The notes under the pieces were generated by a model, which saw only the letters and a program-made list of their open reading frames with translations, searched no databases and was not told the origin of the DNA. A stretch of DNA of 35,331 nt from NCBI RefSeq assembly GCF_002050515.1, contig NZ_LTAY01000038.1, positions 1-35,331 of the forward strand, given 5' to 3'. This document shows, piece by piece, positions 8,767 through 17,070 of this stretch. Each line of letters starts with the position of its first letter. Position 1 is the first letter of the stretch. Position numbers and translations under genes: made by a program. The stretch comes from Clostridium thermobutyricum DSM 4928. Its GTDB lineage: Bacteria > Bacillota > Clostridia > Clostridiales > Clostridiaceae.

Positions 8767-9462
8767 TTACTTATAATTTTTTATATATTTTTCTATAGAT
8801 TCATTTTCATCTATCAAAGAAATCCATTCTTGAACTGGTGATTTTATATGCTTTGATACTGTTTCCTTAATTATATCTTTTTTATTTTCTTTTATAATAT
8901 CTAAATACGTTACATGTTGATCAACTATAAAATCTTTTTTTATATATATTTCTGCTAAAAGTCTCATTCTATTATAATGAGTACTTATATTAGAAATAGC
9001 TTCCCAAATATCACTTTTATCTGTTCCCTCAAATAATAATTCATGAAATTTATTATCTAAGTTATGAAATTCTAATAAATTATTTTGTTTATTTGCAATA
9101 AGATTTTGAGCAAATAAACATTTTTCCATTTCCATTAAAGCATCTTCTGAAAATTTATCACATGCTTCTTCTAAAACTTTTTTTTCTAAATTATATCTCA
9201 TAAATATGGCTTGCTCTATAAGCTTCCAATCTATTAATGATACATATGTTCCAGTTTGTGGTTTAACCTCTATAAGCTTTTCACTTTTCAGTTTTATAAG
9301 TACTTCTCTTATAGGTGTTCTTGATACTTGCAGCTTTTGTGCTAAATCAAGTTCACTTAATAATTCACCAGGTCTTAATTCTAAGCTCATTATATTGTCC
9401 TTTAATACTCTATATGCATAGTCTTTACCTGTTTCATTACCCTTTTTTTCGTAAAGAATCAC
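8767..9462 (-). CDS. GntR-family (FadR/FCD) transcriptional regulator of hexuronate genes
   Basis: This DNA-binding repressor has an N-terminal winged helix-turn-helix (about residues 15-75: AYRVLKDNIMSLELRPGELLSE..., LAQKLQVSRTPIREVLIKL, VKPQTGTYVS) and an all-helical FCD effector domain with LEKKVLEEAC, FHNLDNKFHELLFEG and the C-terminal DQHVTYLDIIKEN (metal/effector-binding His and Asp pattern). The open frame extends to a TTG at 9483, but AGGAGG lies inside that extension 7 nt before a GTG at 9460-9462, so I place the start there (231 residues). Flanked by its own extended -10 promoter and terminator, between two units that share an operator, it is the likely UxuR/KdgR-type repressor; effector probably a hexuronate or pathway intermediate (inference). 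Confidence 0.9.
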   Translation of the reverse strand: MILYEKKGNETGKDYAYRVLKDNIMSLELRPGELLSELDLAQKLQVSRTPIREVLIKLKSEKLIEVKPQTGTYVSLIDWKLIEQAIFMRYNLEKKVLEEACDKFSEDALMEMEKCLFAQNLIANKQNNLLEFHNLDNKFHELLFEGTDKSDIWEAISNISTHYNRMRLLAEIYIKKDFIVDQHVTYLDIIKENKKDIIKETVSKHIKSPVQEWISLIDENESIEKYIKNYK

Positions 9463-9529
9463 TGAATCTCCTCCTAACAGCAATTTAACTATTTTTAATT
9501 TCTACTACTTGATAATTTACAATATAAAA

Positions 9530-9538
9530 ATTATACCA
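9530..9538 (-). promoter_or_regulatory. Extended -10 promoter of the regulator gene
   Basis: TGGTATAAT on the minus strand, an extended -10 box, lies about 70 bp before the regulator's GTG start and after the uidA terminator. No convincing -35 and no copy of the shared operator is seen here, so the regulator may not be autoregulated through that element. Confidence 0.5.
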
Positions 9539-9559
9539 TAAAAATATTTTCTATTACAA

Positions 9560-9587
9560 AAGACTATAGCCTTTTTGCTATAGTCTT
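9560..9587 (-). terminator. Terminator after uidA
   Basis: A perfect 11-bp stem (AAGACTATAGC and complement) is followed by T residues, 16 bp after the uidA stop codon. It closes the HAD-kdgK-GH3-uidA unit. Confidence 0.8.
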
Positions 9588-9602
9588 CGTAAATTAACCC
9601 AT

Positions 9603-11396
9603 TTATTTTTTATATCCAAATTCAGGAATATTAGTCCATCTTTCTCTTAATGAATGAGCAATCATTTTAGGCTTTCTATCTCTTGTAAAAATACCTTTTT
9701 TATTTCCTTGAACTCTTATTATACCTTGGCTTGTTGCAAAGTCAGCAAAATTCCATACTTGCTCTCCAACGAAGTTTTTAAACTCATCTACAACTTCATG
9801 GTTTGCCTTATAATATTCAACTTGATATTCTTCTGTAAACATAACAGGAACTGTGTCATGCATTCCTGCAACTGTATCTGCTCCATACTCAGTAAACATA
9901 ATTGGTTTATTTGGACATCTCTTATTCCATCCTTCTAATTCTTCTCTTAGCATGTTTTTAGCTTCTTCTAAATCTCCACCTGCAACATACCATCCATAGT
10001 ATCTATTTAAGCATAATACATCCACTATATCTCCAACTTGACACTTATCTGGAGTTGACATTAAATAAGTTACAACTGTAACAGGTCTCTTTTGAGGATC
10101 TAATTCTTTTGTTAAGTTTATTAATGGCTCAAAATATTCTTTTGCTCCTTCTGAATCTGAATCTGGCTCATTTGCAACTGACCACATTACAACTGAAGGA
10201 TGATTTTTATCTCTATCTACTAATTCTCTTAAAACTTGCTCGTGAGCTTCTTTAGTTTGGATTTCTTTCCAAGTATCTCTCTTAACACCTGAACCAAATA
10301 AACCTGTAGCCATAAAGTTTAAGTGTAATCCAACTGCTGGAGTTTCATCAATTATTACAATCCCTTCTCTATCTGCAAGTCTCATTATTTCTTCTGAATA
10401 AGGATAATGTGCTGTTCTAAAAGAGTTCGCTCCTATCCATTTCATTAAATTAAAGTCTTTAATGTTAATAGCTTCATTTATTCCTCTACCATTTACATGT
10501 GAATCTTCGTGCTTACCGAATCCTTTGAAGTAAAATGGTTTATTATTAATTAAGAATTTTCCATCCTTAACTTCAACAGTTCTAACACCAAATTCTTCTG
10601 TATAAGTATCAATTAATCCATTTTCATCATTTAAATCTATCTTTAATTTATAAAGATATGCATTCATAGGCTCCCAAAGCTTTACATCTTTTATTTCTAA
10701 TGTTCCAACTGCACCTTCACCAGTTGCTACAACATTATCATTTTCATCAATTACAGAAACATTAATTTTTGCATCACCTTCTACTTTAAGATCATATGAT
10801 ACATTTCCTGTAGTTTCTTTGAAATCTGTTACTATAGTAACATCTTTTACATATGTTTTTGGAGTTGTATATATTTTTACTGGTCTATGAATTCCTGCAT
10901 AGTTAAAGAAGTCAAAGTTAACTAAGTTTTTAACTATATTTCCTTCTTTATCTTCTTTTACAAGCCCTACTGGAAGTGAACTTTCATCAATAATATTGTT
11001 AACTGCTACAGTTAATATATTTTCTCCACTTATTAAAAATTCATTTATTTCAGCTTCAAAAGGAGTAAATCCACCTTTGTGCTCCATTAATAATTTTCCA
11101 TTTAAATAAACTTTTGCAATGTGAGTTGCAGAACCAAATCTTAAAACTATTCTTTCATTTAAAAGACTTCTATGAATACTAAAGCTTCTTTGATACCAAA
11201 CCCATCCCACATGATCTCTTACTTCTTGAAGTTCAACTAAATCATTATAAGATGATGGTACTGACATTTGTATAGTGTCACTTAATTTTCCTTCAAACCA
11301 TTTATCTGAAAAACCATTTCCTTTATCTAATTTAAAATCCCAAATTCCATTTAAATTTACAATATTTCTTGTTTCTGTCATTATTGGATATAACAT
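9603..11396 (-). CDS. uidA: Beta-glucuronidase (GH2)
   Basis: This enzyme hydrolyses beta-D-glucuronides to free glucuronate. It has the three-part GH2 layout: N-terminal sugar-binding jelly roll (about 1-180), immunoglobulin-like domain (180-275) and catalytic TIM barrel. The acid/base Glu is in NEPD (residue 410) and the nucleophile Glu in FTEYG (residue 503). The GNKKGIFTR segment near 570 holds the Asn-x-Lys motif that recognises the glucuronate carboxylate and separates glucuronidases from galactosidases. A medium insertion between AVGLHLNF and EAHEQ corresponds to the active-site loop that defines Loop 1 gut enzymes, the class to which C. perfringens GUS is assigned. There is no signal peptide, so it is cytoplasmic. 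It is last in its unit, 64 bp after the GH3 gene. Confidence 0.97.
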   Translation of the reverse strand: MLYPIMTETRNIVNLNGIWDFKLDKGNGFSDKWFEGKLSDTIQMSVPSSYNDLVELQEVRDHVGWVWYQRSFSIHRSLLNERIVLRFGSATHIAKVYLNGKLLMEHKGGFTPFEAEINEFLISGENILTVAVNNIIDESSLPVGLVKEDKEGNIVKNLVNFDFFNYAGIHRPVKIYTTPKTYVKDVTIVTDFKETTGNVSYDLKVEGDAKINVSVIDENDNVVATGEGAVGTLEIKDVKLWEPMNAYLYKLKIDLNDENGLIDTYTEEFGVRTVEVKDGKFLINNKPFYFKGFGKHEDSHVNGRGINEAINIKDFNLMKWIGANSFRTAHYPYSEEIMRLADREGIVIIDETPAVGLHLNFMATGLFGSGVKRDTWKEIQTKEAHEQVLRELVDRDKNHPSVVMWSVANEPDSDSEGAKEYFEPLINLTKELDPQKRPVTVVTYLMSTPDKCQVGDIVDVLCLNRYYGWYVAGGDLEEAKNMLREELEGWNKRCPNKPIMFTEYGADTVAGMHDTVPVMFTEEYQVEYYKANHEVVDEFKNFVGEQVWNFADFATSQGIIRVQGNKKGIFTRDRKPKMIAHSLRERWTNIPEFGYKK

Positions 11397-11460
11397 CTTA
11401 AAATCCTCCCTAATATATCTTTATATTTTATAATTTTATAATTTTTTAATTTTTTATATT

Positions 11461-13215
11461 CTATAATCTTGTTTCCCATCTTCCACAGAATACAGTTTCA
11501 TTGTATTCTCCTTCAAACTTTTCTTCACCTGTAATTTTCTTAATAGTTTCTTTTATTACTGGTCTAGTTGAGCCATAAGCATTTATGAAAGTTTTCATCA
11601 TAGGTAAATCAAATAGATTTGTAGTTTGACTTAATGAAACACAAACAGTTGGTAATTCTCTTACATACCATGGAGTTTCACTTCCATGACCTATTGACCA
11701 TTGAACTCTAACTACATTTTCTTGACAATAACCTTTCATATTTACAAACATGATAATAGCATCATATTTTTCTTTAAACTTCTCAACACTTTCACTAAAA
11801 GTTGATTTCATCATATTTTCAAAGCTATTTCCACTCTTAGCTACTAAATCATGATAGTTTTCATGCATGTCCACTTCGAATCCAGCTGCTTCTAATTCTT
11901 CTTTTATTGCATCTTTAACAGATGTATTTCCAAAGATTACATCTAAAGGTTGTGGATTAGTTACATAATAAACCTTTAAACGTTTATGAGTTTTTGGATT
12001 TAATGGTAAATTATTTTCTGTATCCTTAACTAAAGTTATACTTCTCTTTGCTGCATCAACAGCTAATTCTTTATGCTCTTCACATCCTAAAATGCTTAAT
12101 CCATCTTTACTAGGCATTAAAGTTCCTTCTTCAACTGCTTTGTGTAATCCAATTGAAGCTTTTAATCCTAAGATTCTTCTTAAAGCATCTTCTAATCTTT
12201 CTTCTGTAATTATTCCTTCTTTATATCCATCCATCATATATTTAAAGTCTTCTTCTGCATGATGGAAGAATAAGAACATATCACATCCTGCTGCTATAGC
12301 TGTTGGAACTTGCTTATGTCTAGGCATAGCACTTGTCATTCCTAACATATGTGATGCATCTGTAACTAATAATCCATTGAAACCTAATTTTTCTCTTAAT
12401 AAGTTTTGTAATAATTCTGGTGCTAAAGTTGCTGGTAAAATTTCTTTATTAGTTATTTCAGGATTGTACTTTCTTGAATAAGCTGGTAATGCAATATGAC
12501 CTACCATCATACTCTTAAGTCCTGAATCTATTAATCCTTTATAAACTTTTCCAAAAGTTTTATCCCATTCTTCACAACTTAAATCATTTATTCCCATTAA
12601 TAAATGTTGGTCTCTTTCTTCTACACCATCTCCTGGGAAATGTTTTGTACAAGCAATCATTTTGCTTTCTTCTAAACCTTTTATATAAGCTTTACAATAT
12701 TCTAAAACTCTATCAGGATCATCACTATAACATCTTGTATTTACTATAGTGTTTCTCCAATTTAAGAAAATATCAGATACTGGTCCAAAAGCCCAATTAC
12801 ATCCAATAGCCTCTGATTCTCTTCCTGAAACATAACCTACATTATATGCAACCTTATCATCTACTACTGCTCCAGCAGCTGCTTGTGTAGCAATATATGT
12901 TCCACCACCTGCTGCTCCATCTCCACCTGATTCACAGTTACATGCAACTAACATTGGAATTTTAGATGCTTCTTGATATTTTTTTATTTGCTCATATACA
13001 TCTGGTGCTTTTCCACCCATATATCTTGCTGCACCTGGTTTATATTTTTTTATTAATTCAGCTGTTGTTTTACCTCCATCTGAAGCTTTATCCATAATAA
13101 CAAATAATTGACCTATTTTTTCTTCTATTGTCATATTATTTATAGTTTCTTCTACCCATTTAATCTCCTCGTCTGATAAATAAAATGGTTTAGCTTTTAA
13201 ATCTACTTTTTTCAT
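11461..13215 (-). CDS. Glycoside hydrolase family 3, beta-N-acetylhexosaminidase-like
   Basis: This 584-residue intracellular enzyme has a GH3 N-terminal barrel with NMTIEEKIGQLF, the KHFPGDG loop near residue 190 with the following DQH, and LLVTDASHM, whose Asp286 is the expected nucleophile. The KHFPGxG...D.H loop is typical of the NagZ/hexosaminidase branch, in which a His-Asp pair acts as acid/base. About 200 further residues form the alpha/beta C-terminal domain (ITLVKDTENNLPL onward). It has no signal peptide. It lies 19 bp after kdgK and 64 bp before uidA, so both glycosidases are induced together; alternating removal of GlcNAc and GlcA from glycosaminoglycan oligosaccharides is a reasonable inference. 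The exact specificity (GlcNAc versus glucose or xylose) is not proven by sequence. Confidence 0.88.
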   Translation of the reverse strand: MKKVDLKAKPFYLSDEEIKWVEETINNMTIEEKIGQLFVIMDKASDGGKTTAELIKKYKPGAARYMGGKAPDVYEQIKKYQEASKIPMLVACNCESGGDGAAGGGTYIATQAAAGAVVDDKVAYNVGYVSGRESEAIGCNWAFGPVSDIFLNWRNTIVNTRCYSDDPDRVLEYCKAYIKGLEESKMIACTKHFPGDGVEERDQHLLMGINDLSCEEWDKTFGKVYKGLIDSGLKSMMVGHIALPAYSRKYNPEITNKEILPATLAPELLQNLLREKLGFNGLLVTDASHMLGMTSAMPRHKQVPTAIAAGCDMFLFFHHAEEDFKYMMDGYKEGIITEERLEDALRRILGLKASIGLHKAVEEGTLMPSKDGLSILGCEEHKELAVDAAKRSITLVKDTENNLPLNPKTHKRLKVYYVTNPQPLDVIFGNTSVKDAIKEELEAAGFEVDMHENYHDLVAKSGNSFENMMKSTFSESVEKFKEKYDAIIMFVNMKGYCQENVVRVQWSIGHGSETPWYVRELPTVCVSLSQTTNLFDLPMMKTFINAYGSTRPVIKETIKKITGEEKFEGEYNETVFCGRWETRL

Positions 13216-13234
13216 CCTACATTCCCCTTTACAA

Positions 13235-14260
13235 TTATCTTTTTATGTTACATAAACCACTATCTATTAGTGAATTTATTGTTTCCTCATTAACTAAATT
13301 TACATCACCTATAATTGAATGTTTTAAAACACTTGCACATGTTCCAAATTCAACTGTTCTTCTTTCATCTATACCTTTTAATATTCCATTTAGTATTCCA
13401 GCTGTGAAGGCATCTCCTCCTCCAACTCTATCTAAAATATCAAAAGTATATTCATTAGAATTTATTAGATTTTCTCCATTAAATAAATAACCTTTTAAAG
13501 TATTATTATTTATTGAATTTACTTTTCTAGTAGTGCATGCTGCATACTTTAAATTTGGATATTTAAAGAATAATTTTTTATATAAACTTTCTAGCTTTTT
13601 ATCAAATTTATCTTCTATATCTTCAAATTTTAAAATATTAATCATATCTAAATAACCTAAAAATGCAAAATCTACATAAGGTAATATTTTTTCTAAAAAT
13701 CCCCTAGCTTCTTCTATTGTCCATAATTTAGCTCTATAATTTGAATCATAAGAAATAAGAATTCCTCTCTTCTTACATTCTTTAATAAGCTCTAGAAGAA
13801 ATTCATATAACTCATTACTTAAAGCTGGAGTTATTCCTGATAAATGAATTAATCCTACAGAGTCTAACATTTTTTCTATATCAAACTCTTCTTTTTTTGC
13901 CATAGAAATAGCAGAATATTTTCTATCATAAATAACTTCTGTACTTCTAAAACCATGTCCAATTTCAGAATAATAAATTCCTAATCTTCCTTCTCCTAAA
14001 ATTACATCATTTACATCAACATTGTATCCTCTAAACTTATTTAGTACTCTGTCACCTAAATAATTTTCAGGAAGCTTAGTTACAAACTTTGTATCATGTC
14101 CAAACATAGCTAAACTTGCTATTACATTTCCTTCTCCACCAGAATAAACAGCATCAAAGGAATTAGCTTGTATTATTTTTTGGTTGTTTGGAGGTGTAAG
14201 CCTAAGCATTATCTCTCCAAAGCCTAATATTTTTTTACCACTCATTTTAAAATTCTTCAC
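13235..14260 (-). CDS. kdgK: 2-keto-3-deoxygluconate kinase (PfkB family)
   Basis: This enzyme phosphorylates 2-keto-3-deoxygluconate to the 6-phosphate consumed by the aldolase encoded nearby. It is a PfkB/ribokinase fold: the GEIMLRLTPP opening, the substrate-binding GGEGNVIASLAMFGHDT near residue 42, and the signature DRVGGGDAFTAGILNG near 285 containing the catalytic Asp. The 341-residue length is normal for KdgK. Translation starts at GTG, with AGAGGG 6 nt upstream; the internal ATG six codons on has no RBS. The assignment within the PfkB family depends on the operon context. Confidence 0.92.
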   Translation of the reverse strand: MKNFKMSGKKILGFGEIMLRLTPPNNQKIIQANSFDAVYSGGEGNVIASLAMFGHDTKFVTKLPENYLGDRVLNKFRGYNVDVNDVILGEGRLGIYYSEIGHGFRSTEVIYDRKYSAISMAKKEEFDIEKMLDSVGLIHLSGITPALSNELYEFLLELIKECKKRGILISYDSNYRAKLWTIEEARGFLEKILPYVDFAFLGYLDMINILKFEDIEDKFDKKLESLYKKLFFKYPNLKYAACTTRKVNSINNNTLKGYLFNGENLINSNEYTFDILDRVGGGDAFTAGILNGILKGIDERRTVEFGTCASVLKHSIIGDVNLVNEETINSLIDSGLCNIKR

Positions 14261-14276
14261 TTTAATCCCTCTTTAC

Positions 14277-15131
14277 TTAAGAATTACTTTTAGATAAATT
14301 TTCTATAAACATCTTAACTAATTTATCTTGATATTCACCCTTATAAGATTTAGTTTTAAACTTTTCAACTGCTTCTTTTGAAAAATCTCTCCAACATTCA
14401 TTTTCTTTTCTTACTCTGATTGGATAATAAAGTACATCATTTTTTTTCGCTGCTTCATAATCCCCTAAAGCATCTCCAACCATTAAAACTTCTTCGTATC
14501 CTTTTTCCTTAAGCTTTTCTATACAAAAAGCCTTAGAACCAATATTTTGAGTTAAAACTATGTCTACACTTTCTAATAATCCATTGTCTTCCCATTCCTC
14601 TAAAACAGCCTTTTCATTTGCTGAAGAAACAATTGCTATATCAGCTATTCCTTTAGCTTTTTCTATTCCTTCTTTAACACCTTCAAAAGGCTTCTTATCA
14701 GACTTATGTAAACTATCTATTCTTTTATTTACTTCAATTGACCAATCTAATGCCTTTTTTATACAAGTAATATCTCCTGTATTATTTTTAATTTCTCTTT
14801 CTAGAGATTCATTAGATAATTCCTTAGTTTCCTCAGTCCATTTTACAAATTCATTTAAACCATCTATCTTTTTATACTTTTCATTTATTTCAACAAGAGC
14901 TTTAGAAAGACCTTTAAATCTATTTATTCCTCTAGTTAAAGTGTATAAGTTAACCTCATTCCAACTCTCTAAAATTTCATTTTCCCATTTTGAAACTTCC
15001 CATTCCTCAATCATTACAGGTCCAAAACATTTTATATGTTTAATATCCATTGTATCAATGGCACATCCATCAGAATCTATACAAATCAAAAGATTTTTCT
15101 TTGGCTTATAACACTCTAAAATATTCATCAT
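14277..15131 (-). CDS. HAD-superfamily hydrolase (phosphatase-like)
   Basis: This is a Mg-dependent haloacid-dehalogenase-fold protein, probably a small-molecule phosphatase. Motif I is CIDSDGCAIDTMDIKH (the two Asp of DxD near residue 16), with a helical cap of about 130 residues after it, then IVSSANEKAVLEEW (motif II Ser) and EVLMVGDALGDYEAAKKNDV (motif IV) near 215. The frame is open to a TTG at 15152, but GGGGG precedes ATG at 15131 and 15128, so the start is placed at 15131 (284 residues). It is the first gene of the distal hexuronate unit, 17 bp before kdgK. Its substrate is not known; removal of phosphate from a sugar-phosphate side product is one inference. Confidence 0.85.
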   Translation of the reverse strand: MMNILECYKPKKNLLICIDSDGCAIDTMDIKHIKCFGPVMIEEWEVSKWENEILESWNEVNLYTLTRGINRFKGLSKALVEINEKYKKIDGLNEFVKWTEETKELSNESLEREIKNNTGDITCIKKALDWSIEVNKRIDSLHKSDKKPFEGVKEGIEKAKGIADIAIVSSANEKAVLEEWEDNGLLESVDIVLTQNIGSKAFCIEKLKEKGYEEVLMVGDALGDYEAAKKNDVLYYPIRVRKENECWRDFSKEAVEKFKTKSYKGEYQDKLVKMFIENLSKSNS

Positions 15132-15162
15132 TTCTTCCCCCTTTGTTAACAAAAAATTAATC

Positions 15163-15186
15163 TTATACTAGTATACTAGCATATCA
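15163..15186. promoter_or_regulatory. Putative GntR-family operator of the kdgK-uidA unit
   Basis: This element contains the perfect 12-bp palindrome CTAGTATACTAG and matches the element at 8661-8684 at 22 of 24 positions. It overlaps the -10 of the promoter at 15173-15201. Binding by the GntR/FCD protein encoded between the two units is inferred. Confidence 0.78.
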
Positions 15187-15201
15187 AATAAAAAAGTTCA
15201 A
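15173..15201 (-). promoter_or_regulatory. Promoter of the HAD-kdgK-GH3-uidA unit
   Basis: TTGAAC and TAGTAT are separated by 17 bp on the minus strand, the same layout as the uxuB promoter, about 40 bp before the HAD gene start. Confidence 0.72.
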
Positions 15202-15451
15202 CTATTTTGTATTCCTTTTCATTTTTTATAATAATTTTGTAATAATATATTATATATGGATTCTTTTAGGTGATTGAAAATTTAGTTGATAATAAAATTA
15301 ATAATAGATTTTTAGAATTATATATAACTATAAGAATTTACTTAGAAATTTTAAAAATTAATTAGTAAATATAAAAATTTCGATTTAAAAATAATTTAAT
15401 TAGATATTATTTAAATAATTAAGCGTATCTTATATTTTCTTTTGTATCACA
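15202..15451. other. AT-rich spacer
   Basis: This lies between the hexuronate promoter and the terminator of the nuclease-like gene pair. It is extremely AT-rich; I see no ORF with an RBS, no strong hairpin and no repeat here. Confidence 0.5.
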
Positions 15452-15491
15452 TAAAAATAGGAATGGAAATATTAAAATCCCATTTCTATCT
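15452..15491 (-). terminator. Terminator of the nuclease-like gene pair
   Basis: An imperfect stem of about 11 pairs (ATAGAAATGGGA against TTCCATTCCTAT) is followed by TTTTTA on the minus strand, 14 bp beyond the stop codon. Confidence 0.6.
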
Positions 15492-15504
15492 AAACTAATA
15501 AATA

Positions 15505-16074
15505 TTATTTCTCTTTTAACTTATTAAACTCTTCAAAAATATTAGTATTAACATTATCCTTATTAACTTCTATTAAATCTCCATTTCTAAAGACAACTCT
15601 TTCAAGTCCCCAATAAGATTTTTTATATGCCTCTTTAGGTATACTTAATGTATATATATCATCTAACTTCTTAAATTCTATCCTATTATCGCCAATATTA
15701 GTTGGAAAATAAAAAGCCCACCAAGCTGAAGGAGATATTCCTCCTCTCCATTCTTTTATATCCTCATACTCAAACTTAGATAAATAATATAATGGAGCTT
15801 CTTCAAAATTTATTTCTAATACATATAGTGGTCCATTTCTCCATCCATTTTCTAATCTTTCATCTTCACTACTTTGATATATCTTAAAGAATTTATTATA
15901 TACCCACCCCTCAACATTACTGTCTGTATTATTTCTTAAAAATTTTGGTGTACAAACACAATATCCATTACTTTCTGCAACTTTATCACAATATTCCATA
16001 AGTTTTTTCACATTCTCTAAAGTATTGTATACTACTGAAAAAGCATTTGTTATATTTTTACTACAAGAACTCAT
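15505..16074 (-). CDS. Unrecognised 189-residue partner of the nuclease-like protein
   Basis: I do not recognise this protein. It is soluble, without signal peptide or membrane helix. The middle is rich in aromatic residues and tryptophan (NVEGWVYNKFFKIYQ, EWRGGISPSAWWAFYFPTN, SYWGLERVVFRNGD), suggesting a compact beta-rich binding domain, and the N-terminal 45 residues look helical. An in-frame ATG exists at 16083, but the purine tract AAAGG is better spaced for the ATG at 16074, so I use that. Either start lies inside the end of the upstream gene (stop at 16061), implying translational coupling and a shared job. It could be a specificity, immunity or effector partner; this is inference from gene arrangement only. 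Confidence 0.7.
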   Translation of the reverse strand: MSSCSKNITNAFSVVYNTLENVKKLMEYCDKVAESNGYCVCTPKFLRNNTDSNVEGWVYNKFFKIYQSSEDERLENGWRNGPLYVLEINFEEAPLYYLSKFEYEDIKEWRGGISPSAWWAFYFPTNIGDNRIEFKKLDDIYTLSIPKEAYKKSYWGLERVVFRNGDLIEVNKDNVNTNIFEEFNKLKEK

Positions 16075-16855
16075 AATATCCATCCTTTTCTATTTCAACT
16101 TCATTTATAAACCCAAATTCATTACTATAATTATTTGAACTTAAATTATATTCTTTGTTATCTTCAAATAAATAAAATTTATCTTTATCAATTACATAAT
16201 CATTACCATTACTTTTGAAGTCTTTAAAACTATTAAAGCCTTTTTTAAGTAAAAGCTTATATATATCTTCAATGACTATTCTTTCAAAATAATTCAATTC
16301 CGAACTCTTATATATTTCTTCTATTGTTAAACATATATCCTCCCATGAAATAAATTTAAATATCACCCCTTGTTCAATTATGTTTCTCTTTTCTATATTA
16401 CTTACAATTTCTTTACCATCCTGTTCTCTAGCCATAAATAATAAAATAGGCTTTGTTCCATTAGACTCAGCAAACTCTTTAACTATTCTAGACTCTCTCG
16501 CCAATTGATTTCTACTTTTCTCCAAACTTTTTTCTTCATTTGATATTTCATCATCTGAAGATAATCCACTATTATATTTAATTTCTATAGCAATAGTAAC
16601 TAAATTTAGTTTAATAATTAAGTCTACTTCTCCTTCTTTGTGATATGGCCAAAACTCAATTCTTTCTGCCCATTCCTCTGTTTCATATTTATCAAAACTA
16701 CTTTCTTCAATAACTTGTAATAATATTTTTTTAATTCCTTTACTAAAAGGAATATATCTTAAGGCTCCAAAGAAATTACCAGTTAAATTATCTTCCAGCG
16801 TATCTCTTAAATTTGTCCCTTTACTACTAATTTTACCATGTAATTCTGCAATCAC
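16061..16855 (-). CDS. PD-(D/E)XK nuclease-superfamily-like protein
   Basis: This 264-residue protein carries the core pattern of restriction-endonuclease-like folds: LEDNLTGNFFGALRYIP near residues 20-36 (the conserved first acidic helix), GEVDLIIKL with Asp78, AIEIKYNSG with Glu91 and Lys93, and SRNQLARES with Gln117, the helix residue often present in these nucleases. The C-terminal 100 residues are helical then Asn-rich and unassigned. Translation starts at GTG behind AAGGTGA. It overlaps the next gene by 14-23 nt. The metal-binding residues look intact, so nuclease activity on DNA or RNA is plausible. No methyltransferase, integrase or phage gene is adjacent. The family name cannot be settled without profile searches. 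Confidence 0.75.
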   Translation of the reverse strand: MIAELHGKISSKGTNLRDTLEDNLTGNFFGALRYIPFSKGIKKILLQVIEESSFDKYETEEWAERIEFWPYHKEGEVDLIIKLNLVTIAIEIKYNSGLSSDDEISNEEKSLEKSRNQLARESRIVKEFAESNGTKPILLFMAREQDGKEIVSNIEKRNIIEQGVIFKFISWEDICLTIEEIYKSSELNYFERIVIEDIYKLLLKKGFNSFKDFKSNGNDYVIDKDKFYLFEDNKEYNLSSNNYSNEFGFINEVEIEKDGYYEFL

Positions 16856-17048
16856 TTATCTTCACCTTCATTATACATATTTATAAATCTTTAATACTAC
16901 TTTCGTATTTATCACACATAAGTTTTCATCTTTAAAAAATGTTTTTTTATATTATTTACACTTTGTACTAAAATCTAAATTACAATAATTAATCAAAATG
17001 GCATATTAATAAATTATATGACCAAAACTGGTATTTAAATTTTGATTT

Positions 17049-17070
17049 AATATATATATATATATATATT
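17049..17070. repeat. AT dinucleotide run
   Basis: About eleven TA/AT units immediately follow the stop codon of the PucR-type regulator. This is a potential slippage tract; no function is evident. Confidence 0.7.

Noticed and set aside
14560..15111. 183-codon open frame on the plus strand
   Set aside because: It is antisense to the HAD hydrolase gene, has no RBS and a composition typical of a shadow frame.
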